64,000 nt of DNA from Lichenicoccus sp965213775 (GTDB taxonomy: Bacteria > Pseudomonadota > Alphaproteobacteria > Acetobacterales > Acetobacteraceae): contig CBDCAC010000004.1 in the NCBI GenBank assembly GCA_965213775.1, positions 1,054,001 to 1,118,000 on the forward strand, written 5' to 3'. This document shows positions 34,579 through 43,805 of the stretch, one piece after another. Position numbers and translations under genes: made by a program. Below the pieces are notes generated by a model. That model saw only the letters and a program-made list of their open reading frames with translations, searched no databases and was not told the DNA's origin. Every line of letters begins with the position of its first letter. Position 1 is the stretch's first letter.

Positions 34579-34757
34579 TCGCGAACCTATCGATCGGGTG
34601 AGGAGACGGATTTTGGTTGGCCACCCGGCGGGCATCCCTCCGGTGGACCGGACGGTACGCGGGCGGCATATGCCCGGCGGACGTGGACGCCGGGGCGCTC
34701 CTCTAACTCGACGGGATGTCGACCGGTTGCAGCGCCCGCGCGAACCGCGCCCGGCGG

Positions 34758-36827
34758 TCAGTGCCGATGCGTCGCCGGCACGTGCCCGTGATGCGTGGCA
34801 GCCACCGGCGCGTGGGCCGCCGCCGGGGCCGCGGCGGGATCCTGACGCGTCTGCTTCAGTGCGTCGGTGCAGGCGCCCTCGCCGACGCCGAGCTGCACCG
34901 TCGGCAGGATCGCCAGCGGGAAGAACAGCACACCGAGCGCGGTCGCGGCGCCGGCGCGGGCGACGATCTCCGCACCCGGCCGGATCACCGGGCTGCCGAG
35001 CTTGCCGGTGACGTCGATCGGCCCGGGCAGCGAGGCCACGCTGAAATGCGACGAGCGGGTGGTCAGCGAGTAGTTCAGCGTCTGGTTGCGCAGATCGACG
35101 TCGCCGCGGCCGATGGTGCGCGCCTCGCTGGTCTGCAGCAGGAAGGTGCGCGCGGTCAGGATGCCGTCCTTCAGCGGCATGTCGGCGATCAGGCAGCGCA
35201 GGTTGGCGCGGTTCGGCAGGCCGATCGCGGACAGCAGGGCGTTGCCGACCTCGAGCCCGGCGATGTCGTGCAGCAGCGCGCTGATGTCGCCGTCGCCGGA
35301 CGCGATCAGGGTCAGCCCGCCGCTGCCATTACCGAGCATGGTGGCGACGGAGTCGCCGGTGGTGTTCAGGTCCGCCTGGCCGCCGATCAGCCCCTGGCCG
35401 TGGAAGGCATGGGTCGCCTGCATGATGCGCGACAGGTCGACGTTTCGGAAAGCGATGTGCGCCTTGGTGCGCAGGTCGCGGCCCACCGGATCGAGGTCGA
35501 AATCCGAGGCGATGGAGCCGCGGCCGATGTTGAAATTCAGCGGATGCACCACGATCCGCCCGTCCTGGATGGTGAAGGCGGCGACGATGTTGTCGAGCGG
35601 GACGTAGCGCCCCTCGATGCTGTCGCCTTTGTAGTGCAGCTGCACGTTGGCCATGCGCAGCTTCGGCAGGCTGAACGGCTGGTCGGGCAGGATGTCGCCG
35701 CTGGCCTTGGCCTTCTGGATGTCGTGCTTCTGCGCGGCACTCGCCGACTTGGCGTCGCCCGGGGTGCCGCCGATGAAGCCGGCGAGGTCGTTCAGGTCGA
35801 CCTTGCGCGACACCAGGTCGGCCTTGATGTCGGGGATCTTGCCGTGGCTGTCGACGGCGATGCTGCCGCCGAGGTCGCTGGAGCCCACCGTGCCGCGGAA
35901 ATGGTCGAACACGATGCTGCGCTGCTTGTAGTCGAGGTTGCCGGTGACCTTGAACGGCGGCGTGTGCGGGATCGGCACCCCGGTCAGCGGCAGCAGCAGC
36001 GCCATGTCGGGGCCCTGGAACACCAGCTTGAGCCGCGCGCCGCCGAAGGTCAGCGGCTGGTCGACCTCGCCGGTGAGCGACACCCGGGTCGGGCCGTTGG
36101 CGAGGTGCAGGTCGATCGGATAGGGGTGCGCCCGGTCCTCCAGCGTCAGCAGCGCGCCGCCGACGAAGCGGCCGGTGATCGGCGCGTGCGCGTAGCTGCC
36201 CGCGGCGGTGACCACGACGCGGCCGCCATCGGCGTCCTTCTCACCGGTGGTGTGCAGCAGCAGGTTCATGTCGGTCTTCAGCGCCGGATCGACGACGTGG
36301 ACGTGCCCGTCGCGTATCCGCAGCAGCCCGAGCTTCGGCGGCGGCCCGGAGCTGCTCTTGGCCTTGGTTCCGTTCTTGCTCGCGAACGACCAGCTCGCGG
36401 TGCCGTCGGGATGCGCCACCGCCTCGACCACCGGATGGTCGATATTGACCAGCGGGATGGTGATGATGCGGTGGCGGATATAGTCCAGCAGCTCGAAGCC
36501 GACCGACAGGTGGTCGATGGTCGCGAACGGCGGGTCGACCGGGAAGCCCTGCGGGTTCTCCACCCGCACGGCGTCGGCGGTGACCAAGGTGGTGCGTCCG
36601 AGGCGGACATGCAGGTGCTGGATGGTGACCTTGCGGTTGAGCGCGGCCGAGGCCTCGCGATCGACCAGCGGGACGAACCAATCCCAGCGCCAGAGCAGGA
36701 TGACGGCGATGATCGCGAGGCCGACGATCGCGAGCAGGTAGGGCCAGAGCCGGCGTCGCGAGCGCGGCCCCCTGCCGGACGCGTCGGGTGGCGGGTTCGT
36801 TCCGGACGTTGCTGCATCCAGGGCCAA
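34758..36827 (-). CDS. AsmA family protein
   Basis: A 689-residue envelope protein. After a Pro/Arg-rich cytoplasmic tail, one membrane segment anchors it (LWPYLLAIVGLAIIAVILLW, about residues 27-46), and the rest is periplasmic. It contains the AsmA N-terminal repeat (NRKVTIQHLHVRLGRTTLV, FELLDYIRHRIITIPLVNID) and the C-terminal AsmA-2 region (IASDFDLDPVGRDLRTKAHI, LPGPIDVTGKLGSPVIRPG). It ends with a His/Ala-rich tail. AsmA-like proteins are bridge-type lipid-transfer proteins that affect outer-membrane lipid content. It stands alone, with its upstream region facing the peptidase gene at 36970, so the two are divergently transcribed from the 142-base gap. Confidence 0.88.
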   Translation of the reverse strand: MALDAATSGTNPPPDASGRGPRSRRRLWPYLLAIVGLAIIAVILLWRWDWFVPLVDREASAALNRKVTIQHLHVRLGRTTLVTADAVRVENPQGFPVDPPFATIDHLSVGFELLDYIRHRIITIPLVNIDHPVVEAVAHPDGTASWSFASKNGTKAKSSSGPPPKLGLLRIRDGHVHVVDPALKTDMNLLLHTTGEKDADGGRVVVTAAGSYAHAPITGRFVGGALLTLEDRAHPYPIDLHLANGPTRVSLTGEVDQPLTFGGARLKLVFQGPDMALLLPLTGVPIPHTPPFKVTGNLDYKQRSIVFDHFRGTVGSSDLGGSIAVDSHGKIPDIKADLVSRKVDLNDLAGFIGGTPGDAKSASAAQKHDIQKAKASGDILPDQPFSLPKLRMANVQLHYKGDSIEGRYVPLDNIVAAFTIQDGRIVVHPLNFNIGRGSIASDFDLDPVGRDLRTKAHIAFRNVDLSRIMQATHAFHGQGLIGGQADLNTTGDSVATMLGNGSGGLTLIASGDGDISALLHDIAGLEVGNALLSAIGLPNRANLRCLIADMPLKDGILTARTFLLQTSEARTIGRGDVDLRNQTLNYSLTTRSSHFSVASLPGPIDVTGKLGSPVIRPGAEIVARAGAATALGVLFFPLAILPTVQLGVGEGACTDALKQTRQDPAAAPAAAHAPVAATHHGHVPATHRH

Positions 36828-36969
36828 GTCAGCGCTCTCCCGCGGCGGCCGTAGCGTTAGCAGAATCTAACGCCGCTACCGCTGCAGATCTAGCAGCGGC
36901 GTGCGGTGCAGGCTAGTTCGTCTGCACCCGGCGGTCCGCCGGCGTCGAGCCGCTGCTGACGGAGCCACC

Positions 36970-39096
36970 ATGCGCCTGCGATCCGTCCTGCCTGCCCTGG
37001 TCTCGCTCGCGCTGTCGACGGCGGCCGCGCGGGCGGGTCCGCCGCCGCAGCCGCCGGCCGCGCCGGCCTTCCTGTCGCAGGTCGAGGGCAGGCCGGCGCT
37101 GGACTGGGTCGCGGCACAGAACCGCAGGACCTTCGGCGTGCTGCAGCGCGACCCGCGCTATGCCGGCTTCCACGCCGACGCCCTGGCCGTCGCGCAGTCG
37201 CACGACCGCATCCCGGCGCCGAGCGTGATCGGCGGCGCGGTGTATAATCTCTGGCAGGACGCGCAGCACCGGCGCGGCATCTGGCGCAGCACCGACCTCG
37301 CCTCCTATCGCACCGGCGCGCCGCAGTGGCGCACGGTGATCGACCTCGACGCCCTGTCGCTCGCCGAGCACGCGAACTGGGTGTGGAAGGGGGCCGACTG
37401 CGAGGAGCCGGCGGAGCGGCGCTGCCTGGTGATGCTGTCCGACGGCGGCGAGGACGCCACCACCGCGCGCGAGTTCGACCTGCCCTCCGCCCGCTTCGTC
37501 GCCGGCGGCTTCGTGCTGCCGCACTCCAAGCAGGAGGCCGCCTGGGAGGACCCGGACACGCTGCTGCTGGCGCGCGACTGGGGTGCGAGCGAGACAGGCG
37601 GCAGCCTGACCGCGTCGGGCTACCCGTTCATCGTCAAGCGGCTGCGTCGCGGCCAGACGCTCGAGCAGGCGGTCCCGGTCGCCCGCGGCGTGCCCGCCGA
37701 CGTGTCGGACTCGCCCGAGGTTCTGGTGGACGGCGAGGGGCATCGCGCGGCGCTGATCCATCGCGGGGTCAGCTTCTTCGCCAACCAGTACCGGCTGGTG
37801 ACCCCGCACGGCCTGCTGCCGCTGCCGCTGCCGCCCAAGGCCACGGTCGCGGCGCTGGTGGCGAACCGGCTGGTGGCGAAGCTCGACCAGCCCTGGCAGC
37901 CGGCGTCGGGACCGGCGATCGAGGCCGGCAGCCTGATCGCACTCGACCTCGCGCACCCGCAGGCGGCGCCGCAGCTGGTGTTCGCGCCGAACCCCCGCCA
38001 ATCGGTCGAGGAGGAGGAGGTCGGCGCCACCCGCGGCGCGCTGGTGGCCGCGATCACCGACAACGTGCGCGGCCAGGGCTGGGTGTTCACCCCCGGCGCC
38101 AAGGGCTCGGGCACGGCGGGCTGGAGTGCGCGCCGCCTGAAGCTGCCCGACGACGTGTCGGTGAGCCTGGTCGATACCGGGCCGCTGGACGACCACGCGT
38201 TCCTGCAGGTGACCGGCTTCCTGACGCCGAGCCAACTCTGGCTGGCCGATGCCGCCACCGGTGCCGCCGCCGAGGTGAAGGCGCTGCCGGCGCAGTTCGA
38301 CGCGTCCGGCCTCGTGGTCGAGCAGCTCGAGGCCACCTCGCCGGACGGCACCCGGATCCCGTACTTCCTGGTGCACCGGCGCGACCTGAAGCTGGACGGC
38401 GACAGCCCGACCCTGCTCACCGCCTATGGCGGCTTCGGCGTGTCGAGCACGCCGGTCTATTCCGGCGCGACCGGCCGGCTCTGGCTGGCGCGCGGCGGGG
38501 CCTACGCGCTCGCCAACATACGCGGCGGCGGCGAGTTCGGTCCGGCTTGGCACGAGGCCGGGCGCAAGACGCATCGCCAGCGCGTGTTCGACGACTTCGC
38601 CGCGGTGGGACGCGACCTGATCGCGCGCCGCATCACCTCGCCGCGCCGGCTCGGCATACGCGGCCGCTCCAACGGCGGGCTGCTGATGGGCGTCGAGTTC
38701 ACCCAGCATCCGGAGCTGTGGCATGCTGTGATCATCGGCGTGCCGCTGCTCGACATGCTGCATTTCGAGACCATGGCGGCGGGCGCCTCTTGGGTGGACG
38801 AGTACGGCAGCGTCTCCAAGCCGGACGAGCGCGCCTTCCTGGCCCGCATCTCGCCGCTGCAGGCGCTGCGCGCCGGCGTGCGCTACCCCGAGCCGTTCCT
38901 GTTCACCTCGACCAAGGACGATCGCGTCGGCCCGGTGCACGCGCGCCGCTTCGCCTGGCGCATGACGCAGCTCGGCCTGCCGTTCCTGTACTACGAGGAT
39001 ACCGAAGGCGGCCATTCCGGCACCGCCAACCTCGGCGAGATCGCCCACGAACAGGCGCTGGAGGCCACCTACCTGACGCGGCGGCTGATGGACTAG
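36970..39096 (+). CDS. Prolyl oligopeptidase family serine peptidase (S9A)
   Basis: A 708-residue exported peptidase. A signal peptide covers residues 1-22 (MRLRSVLPALVSLALSTAAA, cleavage after ARA). The N-terminal beta-propeller spans about residues 60-440 and the C-terminal alpha/beta hydrolase domain 450-708. The triad is Ser in RGRSNGGLLMGVEF, Asp in STKDDRVGPVHARRF and His in TEGGHSGTANL; the propeller-side motif NIRGGGEFGPAWHEAG is also present. Enzymes of this clan cleave short peptides after Pro or similar residues and are limited in substrate size by the propeller. The ATG at 36970 is chosen because the signal peptide starts there. Divergent from the AsmA gene; no operon partner. Confidence 0.92.
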   Translation: MRLRSVLPALVSLALSTAAARAGPPPQPPAAPAFLSQVEGRPALDWVAAQNRRTFGVLQRDPRYAGFHADALAVAQSHDRIPAPSVIGGAVYNLWQDAQHRRGIWRSTDLASYRTGAPQWRTVIDLDALSLAEHANWVWKGADCEEPAERRCLVMLSDGGEDATTAREFDLPSARFVAGGFVLPHSKQEAAWEDPDTLLLARDWGASETGGSLTASGYPFIVKRLRRGQTLEQAVPVARGVPADVSDSPEVLVDGEGHRAALIHRGVSFFANQYRLVTPHGLLPLPLPPKATVAALVANRLVAKLDQPWQPASGPAIEAGSLIALDLAHPQAAPQLVFAPNPRQSVEEEEVGATRGALVAAITDNVRGQGWVFTPGAKGSGTAGWSARRLKLPDDVSVSLVDTGPLDDHAFLQVTGFLTPSQLWLADAATGAAAEVKALPAQFDASGLVVEQLEATSPDGTRIPYFLVHRRDLKLDGDSPTLLTAYGGFGVSSTPVYSGATGRLWLARGGAYALANIRGGGEFGPAWHEAGRKTHRQRVFDDFAAVGRDLIARRITSPRRLGIRGRSNGGLLMGVEFTQHPELWHAVIIGVPLLDMLHFETMAAGASWVDEYGSVSKPDERAFLARISPLQALRAGVRYPEPFLFTSTKDDRVGPVHARRFAWRMTQLGLPFLYYEDTEGGHSGTANLGEIAHEQALEATYLTRRLMD

Positions 39097-39106
39097 CGGG
39101 CTGCTT

Positions 39107-39172
39107 TGCAAGCGAGGCGAGGGCGCTGCCCTCGACCCGCTGGGGCCTGAGGCCCCAGGCCCCCGATCTCCT
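39107..39172. repeat. GC-rich palindromic intergenic element, copy 1
   Basis: The core reads GCTGCCCTCGACCCGCTGGG followed by GCCTGAGGCCCCAGGCCCC. GGGGCC(T)GA(GG)CCCC forms a hairpin. It lies just after the peptidase stop codon, where it could also act as a terminator. Similar copies are at 39650-39705 and, inverted, at 53880-53935. Confidence 0.65.
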
Positions 39173-39249
39173 GGCATGCTTGCGGGACGCCTGCCGGGTC
39201 GGCCACAGTGCAATCGGTAGGTTTCCCGCTCGACGGCGTAGGAGGGACG

Positions 39250-39705
39250 ATGGAACGGCAGGCGAGCGGCAGTTTCGAGGTCGAGATGACGCCGGAAGCC
39301 TCCGCAGAATCAACCATCGGCAGGTTCTCCCTGGTCAAGCGCTTCCACGGCGACCTGCAGGCGGACAGCACCGGCGCCATGCTGACGGTGCGCACCGCCA
39401 CCGCGGGCTCCGCCGGCTACGTGGCGATCGAGCGGGTGGTGGGAACCCTGGACCGGCGCGCGGGCAGCTTCGCGCTGCAGCATAGCGGGACCATGCAGCG
39501 GGGACAGGCGGTGCTCAGCCTGACCGTGGTGCCGGACTCCGGAACCGAGGCGCTGACCGGCCTCTCCGGGTCGATGTCGATCGAGATCACCGACGGCAGG
39601 CACGCCTACCTCCTGCGATATGCGCTGCCCTCGCAACCTGGAAGACAAGACAAGGGCTCCGCCCTTGACCCGCTGGGGCCGGCGGCCCCAGACCCCGACT
39701 TCTAG
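39250..39705 (+). CDS. DUF3224 family protein with a repeat-derived C-terminus
   Basis: A 151-residue beta-rich protein of the DUF3224/allene-oxide-cyclase-like group. Landmarks are ASGSFEVEMTPEA, the alternation FSLVKRFHGDL, SAGYVAIERVVGTLDRRAGS, FALQHSGTMQRG and SLTVVPDSGTEALTGLSGSM. Function is unknown; cytoplasmic, no signal peptide. The ATG at 39250 has an AGGAGGG ribosome site just upstream. The last about 20 residues (QDKGSALDPLGPAAPDPDF) do not belong to the family: they are the translation of a palindromic repeat copy that overlaps the 3' end and supplies the stop. An original, shorter C-terminus near the ALPSQPG segment is likely. Confidence 0.8.
   Translation: MERQASGSFEVEMTPEASAESTIGRFSLVKRFHGDLQADSTGAMLTVRTATAGSAGYVAIERVVGTLDRRAGSFALQHSGTMQRGQAVLSLTVVPDSGTEALTGLSGSMSIEITDGRHAYLLRYALPSQPGRQDKGSALDPLGPAAPDPDF
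39650..39705. repeat. GC-rich palindromic element, copy 2, overlapping a coding end
   Basis: The core is GGGCTCCGCCCTTGACCCGC followed by TGGGGCCGGCGGCCCCAG. GGGGCCGGCGGCCCC is a near-perfect inverted repeat, and GGGCTCCGCCC is another small palindrome. It is the cleanest copy and forms the last codons of the DUF3224 gene. Copies at 39107 and 53880 share CTGACCCGCTGGGG-like cores. Confidence 0.75.
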
Positions 39706-39720
39706 CATAGGGTTTGCTCG

Positions 39721-40150
39721 TGACCGGCAGCTTCGAGCAGACGCCGTACGACCCGCTCACGGCCTACCGCCGGTCCGAGACGGCGGCCATCCTCTTCGCC
39801 GTCGAGTTCGACCGCCGCCACAGGGCCGGGGGTGTTCGGGCAACCGCGGTCCACCCGGACGCGGTGCTGACGACACCACCCGAAAGATGATCGAAGCCCA
39901 GCCCTCGGCCGCGTCCGCCTATAGCTGGAAGACGGGCGGGCAGGGTGCTGCGACCTCGGTGTGGGCGGGACTCGTCGCTCCCGCCGACGCGGTCGGTGCC
40001 CGCTGCTGCGAGGACTGTGACGTCGCCGAGGTGATCGATGATCCGGCCGCATCCTTCGGCGTTCGCAGCCATGCCCTGGACGCCGAGCATGCGAGAGCGT
40101 TGTGGCTCAAGAGCGAGGAGATGGTCCGCGAGCCGTTCGGACCCCGCTGA
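39721..40150 (+). pseudogene. Short-chain dehydrogenase C-terminal remnant
   Basis: In one frame (39721-39860) the sequence reads YDPLTAYRRSETAAILFAVE, then FDRRHRAGGVRATAVHP, matching the part of an SDR that holds the catalytic Tyr-x-x-x-Lys; here the Lys position is Glu (YRRSE). In a second frame (from 39920) it continues KTGGQGAATSVWAGLVAP, CCEDCDVAEVIDDPAASFG, HALDAEHARALWLKSEEMV, the usual C-terminus. The N-terminal Rossmann half is missing. The frame change, lost Lys and truncation show it is dead. Only this remnant occupies the gap between the DUF3224 and DUF393 genes. Confidence 0.7.
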
Positions 40151-40180
40151 CATTCGAGGGGAGCGACCAGCACGACACAG

Positions 40181-40537
40181 TTGCTCATCTGGTTCGATGG
40201 TGGCTGCCCGCTCTGCCGGCGCGAGATCGCGCTGATGCGTCGGCTGGACCGTCGGCACGCCATCCGCTTCGTCGACGTGTCCCGCGGCGACACCGCCTGC
40301 CCGATCGACCGCGCGGCCCTGCTGGCCCGCTTCCATGCCCGCGAGGATGGCCGGATGCTGTCCGGAGCGGCGGCCTTTGCCGCGATGTGGCGGGCGATCC
40401 CGCCGCTGCGTCCGCTCGGGCTGGCGGCGCGCGATCCGCGCGTGCTGTGGCTGCTGGAGCGGCTCTACTGCCGCTTCCTGCGGCTTCGACCACCGCTGCA
40501 GCGGCTGCTGCGCCGGCTCGACCGGTCGGGCGGCTGA
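40181..40537 (+). CDS. DUF393 (DCC) thiol-disulfide-oxidoreductase-like protein
   Basis: A 118-residue protein of the DCC family. The defining motif is at the very N-terminus, LIWFDGGCPLCRREIALMRR, with the Asp-x-x-Cys-x-x-Cys pattern, followed by the conserved IRFVDVSRG and a helical C-terminus. Members are predicted redox proteins of thioredoxin-like fold; physiological partners are unknown. No ATG is available in frame before the motif, so translation probably starts at the TTG at 40181; the GAGGGGAG purine run at 40156-40163 is rather far upstream. The gene points towards, and ends 28 bases before, the Mo-hydroxylase operon. Confidence 0.8.
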   Translation: MLIWFDGGCPLCRREIALMRRLDRRHAIRFVDVSRGDTACPIDRAALLARFHAREDGRMLSGAAAFAAMWRAIPPLRPLGLAARDPRVLWLLERLYCRFLRLRPPLQRLLRRLDRSGG

Positions 40538-40565
40538 TCCCGCCCGCACCGGCCGCGCCGGGGGA

Positions 40566-42818
40566 TCAGCCGAGCAGGTCGCGGACGGTGATCGGCGTAT
40601 GGCGCACCCGCACGCCGGTCGCGTGATACACCGCGTTGGCGATCGCGGCCGGCATGCCGACGATGCCGATCTCGCCCACCGCCTTGGCGCCGATCGCGTT
40701 GACCACGCTGTCGGCCTCGTCGATCGTCTCGACGATCACCTCGCCGATGTCGGCGTTGGTGGAGACATGGTAGCCGGCGAGGTCGGTGTTGGCGAAGCGG
40801 GCGCGCGGCCGGTCGAGCTGGGTCTCCTCGAGCAGCGCGAAGCTCGCCCCCCACACCATCCCGCCGGCCAGGTTGCTGCGCGCCGTGCGCGGGTTGACGA
40901 TGCGCCCGCAGGCGAACACGCCCACCATGCGCGACACCCGTATGGTGCGCAGCAGCCGGTCGACCCGCACCTCCGCGAACTGCGCGCCGAAGCTGTACGA
41001 GGCGTGGCTTGCGGTGACCGGACCGTCGAAAGCCATGCCGCCGCCCAGGGCTGCGCGCATCTTGCCCTGGCTGATCCCGGCGGGCTTCCACTCGGCGGTG
41101 ACCTCGATCGCGTCGGATCCGGTGGCGTGCACCAGCTCGGCGAGGCTCCTGGCACTGCCGTCCGGTCCGATCATATGGCCGCCGGCCAGGGTCAGCCGCG
41201 CCGGGTCGATCCCGCCGAACACCGCACCCGGCGCGGTGGCGGCGGCGAGCAGCCTCTCGCGCACCGCCAGCGCCGCCTCGTGCACCGCCGAGCCGGCCGA
41301 GCCGGTGGTGACGGATCCGCCGGCGAGCGGGCCCGACGGCAGCGCGCTCTCGCCGAGCCGCACCCGCACCTGCTCGTCGGCGACGCCCAGCAGCTCGGCC
41401 GCGACCTGTCCCAGCACGGTGTAGGCGCCGGTGCCGAGATCGTGCGCCGCGGTCGCCACGTGCAGCGTGCCGTCCGCCGACAGGCGCACGCTCGCCGCCG
41501 CCGGGGTCATCGCGGAGGGGTAGGTCGCGCTGGCGCAGCCCCAGCCGAGCAGCGTCCCGTCCGTGTCGGTCATCGAGCCGACCGCGGGGTTGCGCCGGCT
41601 CCAGCCGAACAGTTCGGCGCCGCGCCGGAAGCACGGCACCAGCGAGCGGCTGCTCCAGGGCACCCCCTTGACCGGATCGCGTGCCGGCTCGTTGCGTATC
41701 CGCAGCTCCACCGGGTCCATCGCCAGCGCCACCGCGAGCTCGTCGACCGCACACTCGAAGCCGAAGAAGGCCGGCGCCTCGGCGGGCGCGCGCTGGAAGC
41801 CGGGGGTGTTGACGTCGGTGGCGACGGTGGCCTCGCGGGTGCGCAGGTTGGCGATGTCGTACATCCGCGCGGTCACTTCGGTGCCGGGGAAGGCCACGTG
41901 GTCGATCGCCGCACTCTGCCCGGTCTGCTCGTGGATCATCGCCACCAGCGTGCCGTCCCGCTCGGCGGCCAGCGCCACCCGGTTGCGCGTCGCGGGACGG
42001 AACGAGCCGACGCTGAACATCGCCTCGCGCGGCACCACCAGCTTCACCGGGCGTCCCAGCCGCCGCGCCGCCAGCGCCACCAGCACCGTATGCGGCAGGA
42101 TGGTCGCCTTGCTGCCGAAGCCGCCGCCAACATACGGGCTGCTGACCGTCACGTCCTCGGGGGGGATGCGGAAGATGCGCGCGAGCCCCGCCCGGGTGCC
42201 GATCACCCACTGGCTGGGCACGTGCACGGTCAGCCGGTTCTCGTGCCACACGGCGGTGGTGGCGTAGAGCTCGATCGGGTTGTGGTGCTGCGCCGGGGTC
42301 AGGTAGGTGGCGTCGATCTTCACCGGCGCGCGGGCGAAGGCTGCCTCGGCGTCGCCGATCTCGATCGACTTGCCGTCCAGCGGCACCGCCTCGCGGTCGG
42401 CATCGTCGATCGCGATCGAGGCGTGGTCGACCCGATACTCGACCTGCAGCAGGCGCGCCGCCGCCTCGGCCGCCTCGGTGCTGTCGGCGACCACCAGCCC
42501 GACGATCTGGCCGGCATAGTGCACCACGTCCGACGTGAGCGGCATGAAGGAGGACTGCATGTGGCCGCCCTTCATGGCGGCACTCTCCTCGCCCAGATCC
42601 TCGTTCAGGCCGCGATGCGTCAGCACCAGCCGCACCCCCGGCGCCGCCTCGGCGGCCTCGCTGTCGATGCGGGTGATCCTGCCGCGGGCGACCGGGCTAA
42701 GCGTCAGCGCCGCGTAGGCGACATCCCGGTAGCCGACGTCGGCGGCGTAGCGTGCAGCCCCTGTCGCCTTGACGCGAGCGTCGCGCCGGACCACCGGCAC
42801 TCCGATGCCACCGTCCAT
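40566..42818 (-). CDS. Xanthine dehydrogenase-family molybdopterin subunit (PaoC-like aldehyde oxidoreductase)
   Basis: A 750-residue large subunit holding the molybdenum cofactor and active site. Domains in order: an N-terminal a/b hammerhead (ARVKATGAARYAADVGYRDV) up to about residue 120, then the two Mo-binding domains with AQHHNPIELYATTAVWHEN, SSPYVGGGFGSKATI, QRAPAEAPAFFGFECAVDEL, TATHDLGTGAYT-like region (ATAAHDLGTGAYTVLGQV), and the active-site Glu in AVGEIGIVGMP. It is the length of the PaoC/YagR branch, which oxidises aldehydes, not purines. It is the last of three genes with two-base spacing to the FAD subunit. No XdhC/PaoD-type cofactor-insertion gene is seen in the window. Confidence 0.92.
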   Translation of the reverse strand: MDGGIGVPVVRRDARVKATGAARYAADVGYRDVAYAALTLSPVARGRITRIDSEAAEAAPGVRLVLTHRGLNEDLGEESAAMKGGHMQSSFMPLTSDVVHYAGQIVGLVVADSTEAAEAAARLLQVEYRVDHASIAIDDADREAVPLDGKSIEIGDAEAAFARAPVKIDATYLTPAQHHNPIELYATTAVWHENRLTVHVPSQWVIGTRAGLARIFRIPPEDVTVSSPYVGGGFGSKATILPHTVLVALAARRLGRPVKLVVPREAMFSVGSFRPATRNRVALAAERDGTLVAMIHEQTGQSAAIDHVAFPGTEVTARMYDIANLRTREATVATDVNTPGFQRAPAEAPAFFGFECAVDELAVALAMDPVELRIRNEPARDPVKGVPWSSRSLVPCFRRGAELFGWSRRNPAVGSMTDTDGTLLGWGCASATYPSAMTPAAASVRLSADGTLHVATAAHDLGTGAYTVLGQVAAELLGVADEQVRVRLGESALPSGPLAGGSVTTGSAGSAVHEAALAVRERLLAAATAPGAVFGGIDPARLTLAGGHMIGPDGSARSLAELVHATGSDAIEVTAEWKPAGISQGKMRAALGGGMAFDGPVTASHASYSFGAQFAEVRVDRLLRTIRVSRMVGVFACGRIVNPRTARSNLAGGMVWGASFALLEETQLDRPRARFANTDLAGYHVSTNADIGEVIVETIDEADSVVNAIGAKAVGEIGIVGMPAAIANAVYHATGVRVRHTPITVRDLLG

Positions 42819-42820
42819 GC

Positions 42821-43804
42821 TCAGGCCCTCCCGGCCGCGACCAGGGCGGCGCGCGCCACCACGCGCCGGCCGAGCTCGATCTTGAAGCCGTTGTGCGGCA
42901 GCGCCCGGGCGCCGGCGAAGCCGGCCTCTCCCGCCTGCAGCGCGACCGCCTCGGTCAGCGTCCGTCCGATCAGCGCCGCTTCCGCCGCGGGCGCGCGCCA
43001 GGGCCGGCTGGCGACGCCGCCGAGCGAGACCCGGGCGGCGCGCACCGTGTCGCCCTCCATCTCGAGCGCCACCGCGGCGGAGACCAGGGCGTAGGCGTAG
43101 CTCTGCCGGTCGCGCACCTTGAGGTAGGTCGAGCGCCGCCCTGCGGGGGTCGCCCGCACGGTGATCGCGGTGATGATCTCGCCCGGCGCCAGCGTGCTCT
43201 CCTGCTCCGGGCGGTCGCCGTACTCGCGGTGCAGGCTGGCGAGCGCGATGGTCCGCGACGCGTGGGCGGAGCGCACCTCGACGGCGCTGTCGAAAGCGGC
43301 CAGTGCAGTGCCCCAATCGCCGGGGTAGCTCGCGACGCAGGCGTCGGAGGTGCCGAACAGCGCCATCTCGCGCGTCTCGCCGTCCAGCGCGTCGCAGCCG
43401 GCGCCGGGCGAGCGCTTGTTGCAGGCGGAGATGCCGTCGCGGAAATACGGGCAGCGGGTGCGCTGCAGCAGGTTGCCGCCCAGCGTGGCGGCGTGGCGCA
43501 GCTGCGGCGAGGCGGCCAGCTGCAGGCTCTCGGCGAGTGCCGGGTAGTCCCGCAGCAGCACCGGATCCTCGGCGACGTCGGCCATGCGCGCCAGGGCGCC
43601 GAAGCGCAGCACCGGACCGGAGATGTCGAACTCCTCCAGCTCCGTCAGGTGGCCGATATCGACCAGGCTGGACGGACCGGCGAGCTCGCCGCGCATCAGG
43701 TCCACCATGGTGGTGCCGCCGGCCAGCAGCGCGGCACCGGGACGCGCGGCCTCCTGCAGGGCGTGGTCCAGCGAGGTCGCGCGGACGTAGCTGAAGGGCT
43801 GCAT
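42821..43804 (-). CDS. FAD-binding subunit of the Mo hydroxylase with an extra Fe-S site (PaoB-like)
   Basis: A 327-residue middle subunit. The FAD-binding part has ALLAGGTTMVDLMRGE and HAATLGGNLLQRTRCPYFRD. A Cys-rich insertion, RTRCPYFRDGISACNKRSPG followed by AGCDAL and GTSDACVASYPGD, has the four Cys that bind a [4Fe-4S] cluster in PaoB/YagS and in 4-hydroxybenzoyl-CoA-reductase-like enzymes; ordinary xanthine dehydrogenases lack it. The C-terminal CO-dehydrogenase-flavoprotein domain follows. It sits one base after the small-subunit stop and two bases before the large subunit, so the three are surely one transcript. Confidence 0.92.
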   Translation of the reverse strand: MQPFSYVRATSLDHALQEAARPGAALLAGGTTMVDLMRGELAGPSSLVDIGHLTELEEFDISGPVLRFGALARMADVAEDPVLLRDYPALAESLQLAASPQLRHAATLGGNLLQRTRCPYFRDGISACNKRSPGAGCDALDGETREMALFGTSDACVASYPGDWGTALAAFDSAVEVRSAHASRTIALASLHREYGDRPEQESTLAPGEIITAITVRATPAGRRSTYLKVRDRQSYAYALVSAAVALEMEGDTVRAARVSLGGVASRPWRAPAAEAALIGRTLTEAVALQAGEAGFAGARALPHNGFKIELGRRVVARAALVAAGRA

Positions 43805-43805
43805 C

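Noticed and set aside
36913..39213. 766-codon minus-strand frame opposite the prolyl oligopeptidase
   Set aside because: The catalytic triad, signal peptide and family length are all on the plus strand; the minus frame has only biased composition.
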